DNA of 7,696 nt from Alphaproteobacteria bacterium UBA685 (GTDB lineage Bacteria > Pseudomonadota > Alphaproteobacteria > Puniceispirillales > Puniceispirillaceae), in NCBI GenBank assembly GCA_002299005.1, contig DBMZ01000137.1, forward strand, positions 9,141-16,836, written 5' to 3'. Under the pieces are notes generated by a model that was not told the origin of the DNA, searched no databases, and saw only the letters and a list, made by a program, of their open reading frames with translations. A program made the translations under genes and the position numbers. Positions 1 through 6,535 of the stretch are shown one piece after another (positions within the stretch are counted from its first letter, which is position 1; each line of letters starts with the position of its first letter).

Positions 1-786
1 GTGACGATTTCAACGATATTGCTTGGCGCTATTTCTTTATTTGCTATTGCCGCTGGTGCGGGTGCTTCAGGGGCCATTAATCAATGGTATGACCGCGATA
101 TTGATGCGGTTATGAAGCGCACAATGGACCGTCCTATTCCCTCAGGGCGCGTTCAATCAGAAGAAGCCTTGGCCTTGGGTCTGGTTATTTCTGTTCTCTC
201 TGTTTTGCTTTTGAGCTTGTCGTCTAATTTACTAGCAGGCGGCTTATTGGCCTTTACGATTTTCTTTTATGCCGTGATTTATTCTATTTGGCTAAAGCGC
301 CGCACGCCGCAAAATATCGTCATTGGTGGTGCCGCAGGGGCTTTGCCGCCGATGGTTGGTTGGGCCGCTATCACAGGGACGGTCAGCGTTGAATCACTGT
401 TGCTATTTGCGATTATTTTTGTCTGGACGCCGCCTCATTTCTGGGCTTTGGCGCTGGTTAAGAATGATGATTACCAAGCCGCCAATGTGCCAATGTTGCC
501 CGTGGTCGCAGGTGAGCGTGAGACAAAGAATCAGATTTTGATTTATTCACTTGTCCTAGCGCCGCTTGGTGTTCTGCCCTATATCATTGGGATGAGCTCG
601 GTTGCTTATGGCGGTCTATCGGCTGTGTTGGGGGCGGTGTTTGTCCTGAAAGCATGGCAATTAAAACAAGATGACGGCCTTGCACGTGCGATGCCTTTAT
701 TCACATTCTCGCTCTATTATCTGACAATTTTATTCTTCGCGCTTATCGCTGATAAATTTGTTCTTGAGCTAATCCACGCGGCCTAA
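1..786 (+). CDS. ctaB: Protoheme IX farnesyltransferase (heme O synthase), 5'-truncated by the window
   Basis: This UbiA-type membrane prenyltransferase adds a farnesyl group to heme b to make heme O, the precursor of heme A in cytochrome oxidase. The visible 261 residues carry the first polyprenyl-diphosphate/Mg2+ binding motif (N27, then D31, D33 and D35 within NQWYDRDIDAVMKRT). The conserved loop RRTPQNIVIGGAAGALPP follows near residues 100-117, then TPPHFWALAL near 143-152. The second aspartate region is KNDDY at 154-158, leading into the family signature VPMLPVVAGE. Several hydrophobic segments fit an integral inner-membrane protein. Family members run to about 300 residues and the first Asp motif normally lies 50-60 residues in, so roughly 30-50 N-terminal residues are missing. 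The GTG at position 1 is therefore probably an internal valine codon rather than the start. Its stop touches the next leader, and the downstream genes are oxidase assembly factors, which supports the call. Confidence 0.95.
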   Translation: MTISTILLGAISLFAIAAGAGASGAINQWYDRDIDAVMKRTMDRPIPSGRVQSEEALALGLVISVLSVLLLSLSSNLLAGGLLAFTIFFYAVIYSIWLKRRTPQNIVIGGAAGALPPMVGWAAITGTVSVESLLLFAIIFVWTPPHFWALALVKNDDYQAANVPMLPVVAGERETKNQILIYSLVLAPLGVLPYIIGMSSVAYGGLSAVLGAVFVLKAWQLKQDDGLARAMPLFTFSLYYLTILFFALIADKFVLELIHAA

Positions 787-803
787 TGCAAACAGGCTTA
801 CAT

Positions 804-810
804 AAGGGAG
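804..810 (+). promoter_or_regulatory. Ribosome binding site that fixes the coxF start
   Basis: AAGGGAG lies 8 bases before the ATG at 819. The in-frame ATG at 786, which overlaps the ctaB stop, has no comparable Shine-Dalgarno sequence. It would also add 11 residues with no family resemblance, so the 819 start is preferred. Confidence 0.75.
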
Positions 811-818
811 CTGATACC

Positions 819-986
819 ATGAGTGATAAGACGCAAGACAAAAAGGTCGCAAGGCCAGAGCCTAAGACTGCGGCAGAAATGCAAGCAATGCGCAAATCGC
901 GCAATTATTGGGTGCTTGGTCTGATTGCAGGCCTTGTGGTGCTATTCTATTTGATTACGATTCTTCGTATGGCAGGAGCCGCTTAA
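819..986 (+). CDS. coxF: Small single-span membrane protein of the cta operon (CoxF-like)
   Basis: This 55-residue protein has a charged, lysine-rich N-terminal half (about residues 1-27) and one hydrophobic segment (about 31-50, YWVLGLIAGLVVLFYLITIL). It ends with a short RMAGAA tail. By the positive-inside rule the N-terminus should be cytoplasmic. A small reading frame between ctaB and ctaG is a known part of alphaproteobacterial cta operons (the 'ORF2' position in Paracoccus; called CoxF in rhizobia). That position and the topology are the basis for the name. The motif KSRNYWVLGL next to the membrane span looks like the conserved core. Its biochemical role is not established; a part in oxidase assembly is inferred from context. 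The gene follows ctaB by 32 bases and precedes ctaG by 3 bases. Confidence 0.75.
   Translation: MSDKTQDKKVARPEPKTAAEMQAMRKSRNYWVLGLIAGLVVLFYLITILRMAGAA
973..978 (+). promoter_or_regulatory. Probable ctaG ribosome binding site inside the coxF 3' end
   Basis: CAGGAG lies 11 bases before the ATG at 990, a rather long spacing, and overlaps the last coxF codons. A second in-frame ATG at 1014 has GGTGAAG (1002-1008) 5 bases upstream. The sequence alone does not clearly separate the two starts. Confidence 0.45.
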
Positions 987-989
987 GAT

Positions 990-1553
990 ATGGCAAAAAC
1001 TGGTGAAGCCGTCATGACAGATGCATCCCATCGCAATGGTGCGACATTGGCCACTTTGGCCGTTGTTGTGTTTGCGATGGTCGGGCTTGCCTTTGCGTCG
1101 GTGCCGCTATACCGCCTATTTTGTCAGGTAACAGGCTTTGGTGGCACAACACAAGTGGCACAAGCAGCGCCAGAGACTGCCTCGCTGGCATTGCCGCCTG
1201 TGACGGTGCGCTTTGATGCCAATGTGAACCCGAAATTGCCATGGAAGTTTGAACCTGTGACAGCGCCGGTAAGCTTGGTGCCTGGTGAAGAGGTCATGGT
1301 TTATTACCGTGCGACAAATTTAGCTGATGTCCCGACAAGTGGCACAGCGACCTTTAATGTGACACCGCAAAAAGCGGGGCCATATTTTATGAAGATTGAG
1401 TGCTTCTGTTTTACCGAACAGACACTCGGTGTGGGTGAATCGATTGATATGCCTGTGTCCTTTTTCTTGGATCCAGATATCAGAGTCGATGAAAATACAA
1501 AGGATGTTGATGAGGTTGTCTTGTCTTACACATTCTTTGCAGATATTAGTTAA
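990..1553 (+). CDS. ctaG: Cytochrome c oxidase assembly protein CtaG/Cox11 (copper chaperone)
   Basis: Cox11 proteins deliver copper to the CuB site of oxidase subunit I from the periplasmic face. The 187-residue product has a short cytoplasmic N-terminus and one membrane anchor (about residues 18-38). The family signature VPLYRLFCQVTGFGGTTQ follows, with C45. The copper-binding pair is present in KIECFCFTEQ (C138 and C140), preceded by FNVTPQKAGPYF. The conserved end MPVSFFLDPDI (154-164) and the Ig-like beta-strand region complete the domain, so the protein appears intact. Length is normal for the family. The start at 990 is used here; an ATG at 1014 would remove 8 residues without touching any motif. 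The gene sits 3 bases after coxF and 53 bases before coxC. Confidence 0.96.
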   Translation: MAKTGEAVMTDASHRNGATLATLAVVVFAMVGLAFASVPLYRLFCQVTGFGGTTQVAQAAPETASLALPPVTVRFDANVNPKLPWKFEPVTAPVSLVPGEEVMVYYRATNLADVPTSGTATFNVTPQKAGPYFMKIECFCFTEQTLGVGESIDMPVSFFLDPDIRVDENTKDVDEVVLSYTFFADIS

Positions 1554-1565
1554 GGCTATTTTGTG

Positions 1566-1582
1566 CCCGGCATGGGACCGGG
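1566..1582 (+). other. Small hairpin in the ctaG-coxC gap
   Basis: CCCGG (1566-1570) and CCGGG (1578-1582) are perfect complements around a 7-base loop. There is no U-tract after it, only a run of G then A, so it is not an intrinsic terminator. It could be a processing or stability element ahead of coxC, or chance. It lies in the only sizeable gap of the oxidase block, and the coxC ribosome binding site begins 13 bases later. Confidence 0.25.
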
Positions 1583-1606
1583 GGGGAAAACACGAAGGAG
1601 ATCAAA

Positions 1607-2392
1607 ATGAGTGGAGCTCAAAAACATCCTTACCATCTGGTAGAACCTAGCCCGTGGCCGGCATTTGGCTCAGCCGCAGGTTTTGTGGCTGCGATTGGCG
1701 CTGCGATGTATATGCATGAGCGTGAATATGGCGCCCATATCCTTGGCGCAGGCCTTGGTTTGGTTATTTTGACCATGTTCATGTGGTGGCGTGATGTCAT
1801 CAGAGAAGCTGAATATCAAGGTCACCATACACCGATCGTTCAGATTGGTATGCGCTATGGCATGATGTTGTTTATCGCCTCTGAGGTGATGTTCTTCGTC
1901 GCGTTCTTCTGGGCATTCTTTGATTCTGCCTTCTTCCCGGTTGGTGGGGTTTGGCCGCCAGAGGGTATTATTACGTTCGACCCGTTTGATTTGCCGCTGA
2001 TTAACACATTGGTGCTATTGCTATCAGGTTGTACTGTGACATGGGCGCATCATGCGATTTTAGAGAATAACCGTCGTGACTTTACGATTGGCCTATCACT
2101 CACAGTGGTGCTAGGCGCGTTATTCACAGCGCTTCAAATCCTCGAATATAGCCACGCACCATTTGGCTTTACTGACGGCATCTATCCTTCAGTGTTCTAT
2201 ATGGCGACAGGTTTCCACGGTTTCCACGTTTTTGTTGGCACGCTATTCTTGGCCGTGTGCCTTATCCGTGGCATGAAAGGTCACTTCACAGCAGACCAGC
2301 ATTTCGGCTTCGAAGCGGCTGCTTGGTACTGGCACTTTGTTGATGTTGTATGGCTGTTCTTGTTTGTGGCGGTCTATTGGTGGGGCGGTTGA
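1607..2392 (+). CDS. coxC: Cytochrome c oxidase subunit III
   Basis: This is subunit III of the aa3-type oxidase, an inner-membrane protein that stabilises the catalytic core and proton uptake. The 261 residues fit the seven-helix mitochondrial-type form. The N-terminal signature KHPYHLVEPSPWP (6-18) is followed by MWWRDVIREAEYQGHHT (59-75). The helix containing SEVMFFVAFFWAFF (92-105) carries E93, which aligns with the carbodiimide-reactive Glu90 of bovine subunit III. VWPPEGI, the LLLSGCTVTWAHHA segment, ATGFHGFHV and the closing WYWHFVDVVWLFLF are all family landmarks. The start has a very strong ribosome binding site, AAGGAG at 1595-1600, 6 bases before the ATG. It is the last gene of the oxidase block, ending 29 bases before the terminator stem. 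I see no truncation or missing motif. Confidence 0.98.
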   Translation: MSGAQKHPYHLVEPSPWPAFGSAAGFVAAIGAAMYMHEREYGAHILGAGLGLVILTMFMWWRDVIREAEYQGHHTPIVQIGMRYGMMLFIASEVMFFVAFFWAFFDSAFFPVGGVWPPEGIITFDPFDLPLINTLVLLLSGCTVTWAHHAILENNRRDFTIGLSLTVVLGALFTALQILEYSHAPFGFTDGIYPSVFYMATGFHGFHVFVGTLFLAVCLIRGMKGHFTADQHFGFEAAAWYWHFVDVVWLFLFVAVYWWGG

Positions 2393-2418
2393 TCCTGACC
2401 TCTCCATAATGATATAAG
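2389..2418 (+). promoter_or_regulatory. Candidate promoter for the SURF1-thrC-M16 unit, overlapping the coxC stop
   Basis: TTGATC (2389-2394) and TATAAG (2413-2418) are separated by 18 bases and resemble sigma-70 -35 and -10 boxes. A start about 7 bases downstream would fall near 2425, inside the left arm of the terminator, so the new transcript would lack a complete terminator stem. This is a pattern match by eye only, and such matches occur by chance. Confidence 0.3.
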
Positions 2419-2421
2419 TTC

Positions 2422-2460
2422 AGGGGCCAGCCGCAAATTGTTGGCCCCTTTTTCATTTTT
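2422..2460 (+). terminator. Intrinsic terminator of the oxidase operon
   Basis: AGGGGCCA (2422-2429) pairs perfectly with TGGCCCCT (2442-2449) around a 12-base loop. A further G-U and C-G pair is possible inside the loop. The stem runs directly into TTTTT at 2449-2453, and another TTTTT follows at 2456-2460. It lies 29 bases after the coxC stop and is the clearest regulatory element in the window. Confidence 0.88.
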
Positions 2461-2495
2461 TACCAAAGCTTTGCTTTTAAGGAAGATATCGTCTT

Positions 2496-3230
2496 ATGAT
2501 GTTCCGCCCGCTTTTATGGCCTACGCTTTTCGCCGTTCCTGCTTTGATTGTCTTGCTGATGCTTGGCACTTGGCAAGTGAACCGCTTGCACTGGAAAACT
2601 GCGTTGATTGACGAGTTCAAAGCACGTTCGACGGCTGAGGCTATTTACCCATCATTTGACGGTGCGCCGATTGAGTTTCAGCGTGTGAGCCTGCAAGGGC
2701 GCTATGTGCATGATGAGACAGTGTATCTGACAGGTCGCACCTATGAGGGCAATGCCGGCTTTCATGTTGTAACAGCCTTTGAGAGCGCGCGTGGTGATAT
2801 GTTCTTTGTCAATCGAGGCTGGGTCTCTGAGGCTTACCGTGAGCCTGAGAAGCGGGCCTTTTCAATGAGTGAAGATAGCTTCCAGCTTGAAGGCATTATC
2901 CGCCTTGCGCAACGACAAGGCAGCTTTGTGCCTGATAATGAGCCGGCGCGCGGTTTTTGGTTCACTATGAAGCCAGATGAGGTTGCCGCTCATTTAGCGC
3001 TGCCGGATGCAAAGCAAAGCTATTATATCGATGCCATTCGCAATGAGGGCGAAGAGATTACGCTCCCGATTGCGGCAGAGGTAAAGATTGATGTGCGCAA
3101 TTCGCATCTAAATTATGCCGTGACATGGTATGGAATCGCCTTGTCTTTGTTGGGCGTTTATTTTGCCTTTCACTATTCAAACGGCCGCCTGCGATTTGGC
3201 AAAAAAGACCAAGCTGACGATGAAAGCTAA
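2496..3230 (+). CDS. surf1: SURF1/Shy1-family cytochrome oxidase assembly protein
   Basis: SURF1 proteins help assemble subunit I of aa3 oxidase, with a role in heme a handling shown in Paracoccus and Rhodobacter work. The 244-residue product has the family's two-anchor layout. The first membrane span is at about residues 6-24, leading into LGTWQVNRLHWK (23-34). A periplasmic domain follows with GRYVHDETVYLTGRTYEGNA and FFVNRGWV, and the second span is at about 213-226. The conserved stretch HLNYAVTWYG (204-213) before the second span is present. Length and motifs indicate a complete protein. The start at 2496 has AAGGAAG (2479-2485) 10 bases upstream; a second ATG follows immediately at 2499. 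Many alphaproteobacteria carry a DUF983 gene between coxC and SURF1; here there is only the terminator region. Confidence 0.95.
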   Translation: MMFRPLLWPTLFAVPALIVLLMLGTWQVNRLHWKTALIDEFKARSTAEAIYPSFDGAPIEFQRVSLQGRYVHDETVYLTGRTYEGNAGFHVVTAFESARGDMFFVNRGWVSEAYREPEKRAFSMSEDSFQLEGIIRLAQRQGSFVPDNEPARGFWFTMKPDEVAAHLALPDAKQSYYIDAIRNEGEEITLPIAAEVKIDVRNSHLNYAVTWYGIALSLLGVYFAFHYSNGRLRFGKKDQADDES

Positions 3231-3236
3231 GTGAGG
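3231..3236 (+). promoter_or_regulatory. Ribosome binding site that fixes the thrC start
   Basis: GTGAGG lies 9 bases before the ATG at 3246. The same GTG could be read as an in-frame start at 3231, but it has no good upstream site and would add MRLID before the usual MEYISTRG beginning of threonine synthase. The 3246 start is therefore preferred. Confidence 0.6.
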
Positions 3237-3245
3237 CTTATAGAC

Positions 3246-4658
3246 ATGGAATATATTAGCACCAGAGGCCAAGACGGCCCCCTATCTTATGAGCAGGCAT
3301 TGCTTAACGGCTTGGCACGTGATGGCGGCCTGTATTTGCCGACAAGCTGGCCGAAATTTACCAAAGCTGAAATCGCCTCGATGAAGGGGCTTAGCTATGC
3401 CGAGCTAGCGGCGCGCATTATGGCACCTTTTACCCAAGGTGAGGTCAGCGAAGATGAATTGCGCGTGATGGCAGAAGATGCCTATAGCGGCTTTACGCAC
3501 CCTGATGTGGCGCCTCTGACAAGCTTGCATGAAGATAATCTGCATGTGCTAGAGCTGTTTTCTGGCCCTACGATCGCGTTTAAAGATTATGCGATGCAGT
3601 TTCTATCACGCGCCTTTGACCGGGCGTTGAAATCAGCTGGTAAGCGTGCGGTGATTTTGGGCGCGACCTCTGGTGATACAGGGTCTGCCGCGCTTGAAGC
3701 CTTTAAGGGGCGCGAGGCGGTGGATGTGTTTATCCTATTTCCTGAAGGGCGCGTCTCGCCTGTTCAGCAAAAGCAGATGACATCTGTGAAGGCAGATGGG
3801 GCGCATGCCATCGCGCTAAAGGGTGATTTTGATGATTGTCAGGCGTTGGTCAAAGCGGCCTTTAATGATGGCGATTTCAGAGATAAGGTTGGCCTATCAG
3901 CGGTAAATTCTATCAATTGGGCACGGCTGATGCCGCAGGTGGTTTATTATTTTGCCTCTGCCCTAAAGGTAGGCGCGCCTGAAAAATCTGTCGCCTTTTC
4001 TGTGCCAACAGGTAATTTCGGTAATGTGTTTGCCGGTTGGGTCGCAAGCCAAATGGGCTTGCCGATTGAGAAATTCATCGTTGCCTCAAATCGCAATGAC
4101 ATCCTGACACGCTTTTTCGAATCAGGCGTGATGGCGCGTGATGGGGTGAACCCGTCCTTGAGCCCATCTATGGATATTCAAGTCTCATCGAACTTTGAGC
4201 GTCTGTTGTTTGAGATGCTTGGCCGTGATGGCAAGGCGACAGCCGCGCTGATGGCACAATTTGCGCAAACAGGCACGTTTGATGTGGCCCCTGAGGTCAT
4301 GGATGCGATGCAAGCGAAATTTGCCGCCTATCGTCTGGATGATGAAGGTACTTTGGCAGAGATTAAGCGGACCAAAGAGACCTATAATATGGTGATTGAC
4401 CCCCATTCAGCCGTGGGCCTTTATGGCGCAAGGATGGCGCGTGAACAGGGGCTTGTTGGCGATGATGTGCCGATTATCGCGCTTGCCTGTGCGCATCCGG
4501 CCAAATTCCCAGATGCGGTCACCAAAGGGTCAGGCACAGTGCCAGAACTGCCTGCGCATTTGGCTGATTTGATGGAACGCACAGAGCATTTTGAAATTGT
4601 TGATAATGATTTGGCAAAGGTGCAAGAACATTTGCTTGCCACAAGGCGCGGCGCATGA
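3246..4658 (+). CDS. thrC: Threonine synthase
   Basis: This cytoplasmic PLP enzyme converts O-phosphohomoserine to threonine and phosphate, the last step of threonine synthesis. The 470-residue protein is the longer form common in alphaproteobacteria and fungi; the E. coli enzyme has about 428 residues. It begins with the signature MEYISTRG. The PLP-binding lysine is K113 in the motif SGPTIAFKDYAMQ. The glycine-rich GATSGDTGSAALEAF (139-153) and SVPTGNFGN (252-260) form the cofactor-binding region. LACAHPAKFPDAV (413-425) is the conserved C-terminal stretch. The gene follows SURF1 by 15 bases and overlaps the M16 gene by 4 bases, so it is probably co-transcribed with both. Nothing in the window links it to oxidase function. 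I see no nearby threonine-pathway partner or attenuator. Confidence 0.97.
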   Translation: MEYISTRGQDGPLSYEQALLNGLARDGGLYLPTSWPKFTKAEIASMKGLSYAELAARIMAPFTQGEVSEDELRVMAEDAYSGFTHPDVAPLTSLHEDNLHVLELFSGPTIAFKDYAMQFLSRAFDRALKSAGKRAVILGATSGDTGSAALEAFKGREAVDVFILFPEGRVSPVQQKQMTSVKADGAHAIALKGDFDDCQALVKAAFNDGDFRDKVGLSAVNSINWARLMPQVVYYFASALKVGAPEKSVAFSVPTGNFGNVFAGWVASQMGLPIEKFIVASNRNDILTRFFESGVMARDGVNPSLSPSMDIQVSSNFERLLFEMLGRDGKATAALMAQFAQTGTFDVAPEVMDAMQAKFAAYRLDDEGTLAEIKRTKETYNMVIDPHSAVGLYGARMAREQGLVGDDVPIIALACAHPAKFPDAVTKGSGTVPELPAHLADLMERTEHFEIVDNDLAKVQEHLLATRRGA

Positions 4659-5914
4659 GTGCCCAAATCTCAACCCTTGAAGGGGGGCTGACGGTCGCTA
4701 GCCTGAACATGCCTGGTGCGCATTCGGTGAATGTCGGCATTTGGATTAAAGCTGGTGGACGTGATGAGCTGGCGGGCGAAAATGGCATTGCGCATATGTT
4801 AGAACATATGGCGTTTAAGGGCACAAATAGCCGGACGGCGCGTGATATCGCGGTTGAGGTCGAATCGCTTGGCGGCTATATGAACGCCCATACAGCGCGT
4901 GAAGAGACCGCCTATTATATCCGCATCATGCCAGAGCATATGCCATTGGCCGTTGATGTGCTGTTTGATATTTTGAACGATTCGACCATGCCCGAAGAAG
5001 AGATTGAGCGTGAGCGCGGCGTGATCTTGCAAGAGATTGGCCAATCGCTTGATACGCCTGATGATGTGGTGTTTGAGAATTTCTCAGCCGCCTCTTATCA
5101 AGGTCATAAGCTTGGTGATTCTATCCTTGGCACAGCCGAGAGCGTATCTGGTTTTAGCCGTGATGATTTGGCGCGTTTTATGGCCCGCTATTATGGCAGT
5201 GATCAGATGATCTTATGCGCCACAGGGGCGGTGCGCCATGATGAGCTTATCGCACAGGCAGAGCGTCATCTGGGCAATATTCGCCAAGCTGAGATGCCAA
5301 AGCGCACAGTGCCAACATGGACAGGTGGGCGGATTATTGAGACGCGCAAATTGGAACAAAGCCATGTTATCGTTGGCCTATCTGCGCCGGCGGCAACCGA
5401 TGGTGACCGTTATGCGATGATGCTGTTATCGAACCTTTATGGCGGCGGCATGGCCTCGCGGTTGTTCCAGCAGGTACGTGAACAGCGTGGTCTTTGTTAT
5501 TCGATTTTCTCTTTTGCCCAAATGTTCTCTGATGCAGGTGTGTTTGGGATCTATGCTGGCACAGCCGCAGAAGATGTTGATGAGATGCTGACCGTCTCGT
5601 GTGCGGCACTGCAAGATATGAAGCATGATATCAGCGATGATGAGGTTGAGCGCGGCAAGTCACAAATGCGGGCGGCGATTTTGATGGGGCAGGAATCAGT
5701 CTCTGGCATGACAGATTCTATGGCGCGTCAATTGCTGTTATTCGGCCATGTGCGCGCACCGCAAGATATCGCAGATAGCGTCAATGCGCTTGGCAAGGAT
5801 GATGTTGTGCGCGTGATTAATCGCCTGACCAGCCATGCCACACCGGCTGTCTCTGTCATTGGCCCGTCTGACAAGGTGATGAGCAATGATAGGTTAAAGG
5901 GGCTGTTGGCTTAA
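4655..5914 (+). CDS. M16-family zinc metallopeptidase, related to the mitochondrial processing peptidase beta subunit
   Basis: M16 peptidases degrade or trim peptides in a closed chamber made of two similar halves. The inverted zinc motif HxxEH is intact: H47, E50 and H51 in IAHMLEHMAFKG, with the third zinc ligand E127 in ERERGVILQE, at the expected distance. GGYMNAHTAREETAYY (73-88) closely resembles mitochondrial MPP-beta. The C-terminal half keeps the glycine-rich stretch GGGMASRLFQQVREQRGLCY (263-282), including R275 and Y282, which match the substrate-contacting Arg/Tyr pair of the family. At 419 residues it is the single-unit size, so it should act as a dimer. There is no signal peptide, suggesting a cytoplasmic enzyme, although some relatives act elsewhere. 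It begins at ATGA overlapping the thrC stop, with AAGG 8 bases upstream. The bacterial substrate cannot be told from the sequence. Confidence 0.95.
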   Translation: MSAQISTLEGGLTVASLNMPGAHSVNVGIWIKAGGRDELAGENGIAHMLEHMAFKGTNSRTARDIAVEVESLGGYMNAHTAREETAYYIRIMPEHMPLAVDVLFDILNDSTMPEEEIERERGVILQEIGQSLDTPDDVVFENFSAASYQGHKLGDSILGTAESVSGFSRDDLARFMARYYGSDQMILCATGAVRHDELIAQAERHLGNIRQAEMPKRTVPTWTGGRIIETRKLEQSHVIVGLSAPAATDGDRYAMMLLSNLYGGGMASRLFQQVREQRGLCYSIFSFAQMFSDAGVFGIYAGTAAEDVDEMLTVSCAALQDMKHDISDDEVERGKSQMRAAILMGQESVSGMTDSMARQLLLFGHVRAPQDIADSVNALGKDDVVRVINRLTSHATPAVSVIGPSDKVMSNDRLKGLLA

Positions 5915-5922
5915 AAGGGGAC

Positions 5923-6501
5923 TTACGCAGAACCCGGGTACGGCGATAGGGTGGCGGCGTTAAAGCCTGATTGCACAAAGCAACGCTCCCATAGGCCCTC
6001 TGCAGGTGTTGTGAAGATAAATTCTTGCGTGGCGCTCATATGGAACCACAGACCTTCACGCAATTCAGCCTCAAGCTGGCCCTTATCCCAGCCTGCATAG
6101 CCAAGCATGATGCGGTGATGGCATGGGCCTGTGCCTGCGGCGATTTCATTGATCATCGATACTTGCACAGACATGCCCATATCATCGCCAAGCGGCAGGC
6201 TATCGGGGAGCATTTGATCAGCTGAATGAAGCACAAAGCCGCGGCCGCTCTCGACAGGACCGCCGGCATAGATAGGCAGATCGCCGTCAAAAAAAGCCTG
6301 CTTTAGCTTCAGCTTTGAGCGCAAGGCGTTGAGGTCTAAATGCGGCAAGACCTTGTTAATCACAAGCCCCATCGCCGCCTCATTATCATGCTGGCACATC
6401 AAGATAACGCTTTGTTTAAAGCGGTCATCATCAATATGCGGCATCGCGACCAGCAATTGGCCACGAATAGAGTTCAAAATTTCGACATTTTTGGTTATCA
6501 T
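5923..6501 (-). CDS. yqgE: YqgE/AlgH family protein (DUF179)
   Basis: This is a 192-residue member of a widespread bacterial family whose biochemical role is not settled; the AlgH name comes from a regulatory phenotype in Pseudomonas. Family landmarks are all present: LLVAMPHIDDDRFKQSVILM (16-35), GLVINK (45-50), YAGGPVESGRGFVLHS (78-93) and MLGYAGWDKGQLEAEL (132-147). No signal peptide or membrane span is seen, so it is probably cytoplasmic. The ATG at 6501 puts 19 residues before the conserved MPHIDD, which is normal. The Shine-Dalgarno sequence is weak. The gene converges on the M16 gene with only 8 bases between stops and is divergent from the DsbD/ScsB-type gene. A yqgE gene next to a thiol-disulfide reductase gene is, from memory, a recurring arrangement in alphaproteobacteria. 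Confidence 0.95.
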   Translation of the reverse strand: MITKNVEILNSIRGQLLVAMPHIDDDRFKQSVILMCQHDNEAAMGLVINKVLPHLDLNALRSKLKLKQAFFDGDLPIYAGGPVESGRGFVLHSADQMLPDSLPLGDDMGMSVQVSMINEIAAGTGPCHHRIMLGYAGWDKGQLEAELREGLWFHMSATQEFIFTTPAEGLWERCFVQSGFNAATLSPYPGSA

Positions 6502-6513
6502 ACTGAACGTCTC

Positions 6514-6527
6514 ATCAGAAGTCTGAT
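6514..6527. repeat. 14-bp perfect palindrome in the yqgE leader (operator-like)
   Basis: ATCAGA (6514-6519) and TCTGAT (6522-6527) are exact inverted repeats with a 2-base centre. A wider pair, CTCAT (6511-6515) and ATGAG (6531-6535), surrounds and partly overlaps it. It sits 13 bases upstream of the yqgE start, between the candidate promoter and the gene, where a bound repressor or an RNA fold could act. No regulator is identified. Confidence 0.4.
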
Positions 6528-6535
6528 AGGATGAG

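Noticed and set aside
1..3. GTG at the first base as the real start of ctaB
   Set aside because: The first Asp-rich motif would then lie only about 27 residues in, about half the usual distance, and the usual N-terminal segment would be missing. The window edge explains the apparent start.
786..818. In-frame upstream ATG of coxF overlapping the ctaB stop
   Set aside because: It lacks a Shine-Dalgarno sequence and the extra 11 residues look like leader; the ATG at 819 has AAGGGAG at ideal spacing.
2212..2231. Short direct repeat TTTCCACGG/TTTCCACGT within coxC
   Set aside because: It encodes the conserved GFHGFH motif of subunit III, so it reflects protein sequence rather than a DNA repeat element.
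2465..2478. AAAGC-TTT-GCTTTT hairpin as a second terminator before SURF1
   Set aside because: The stem is only 5 bp and AT-rich, and it lies just before the SURF1 ribosome binding site. It is too weak to call.
4185..5044. Minus-strand open frames opposite thrC and the M16 gene
   Set aside because: They are shadows of two well-supported genes; their translations are low-complexity or motif-free.
6025..6534. Plus-strand open frames opposite yqgE
   Set aside because: They are short, have no recognisable motifs or ribosome binding sites, and lie antisense to a clear YqgE family gene.
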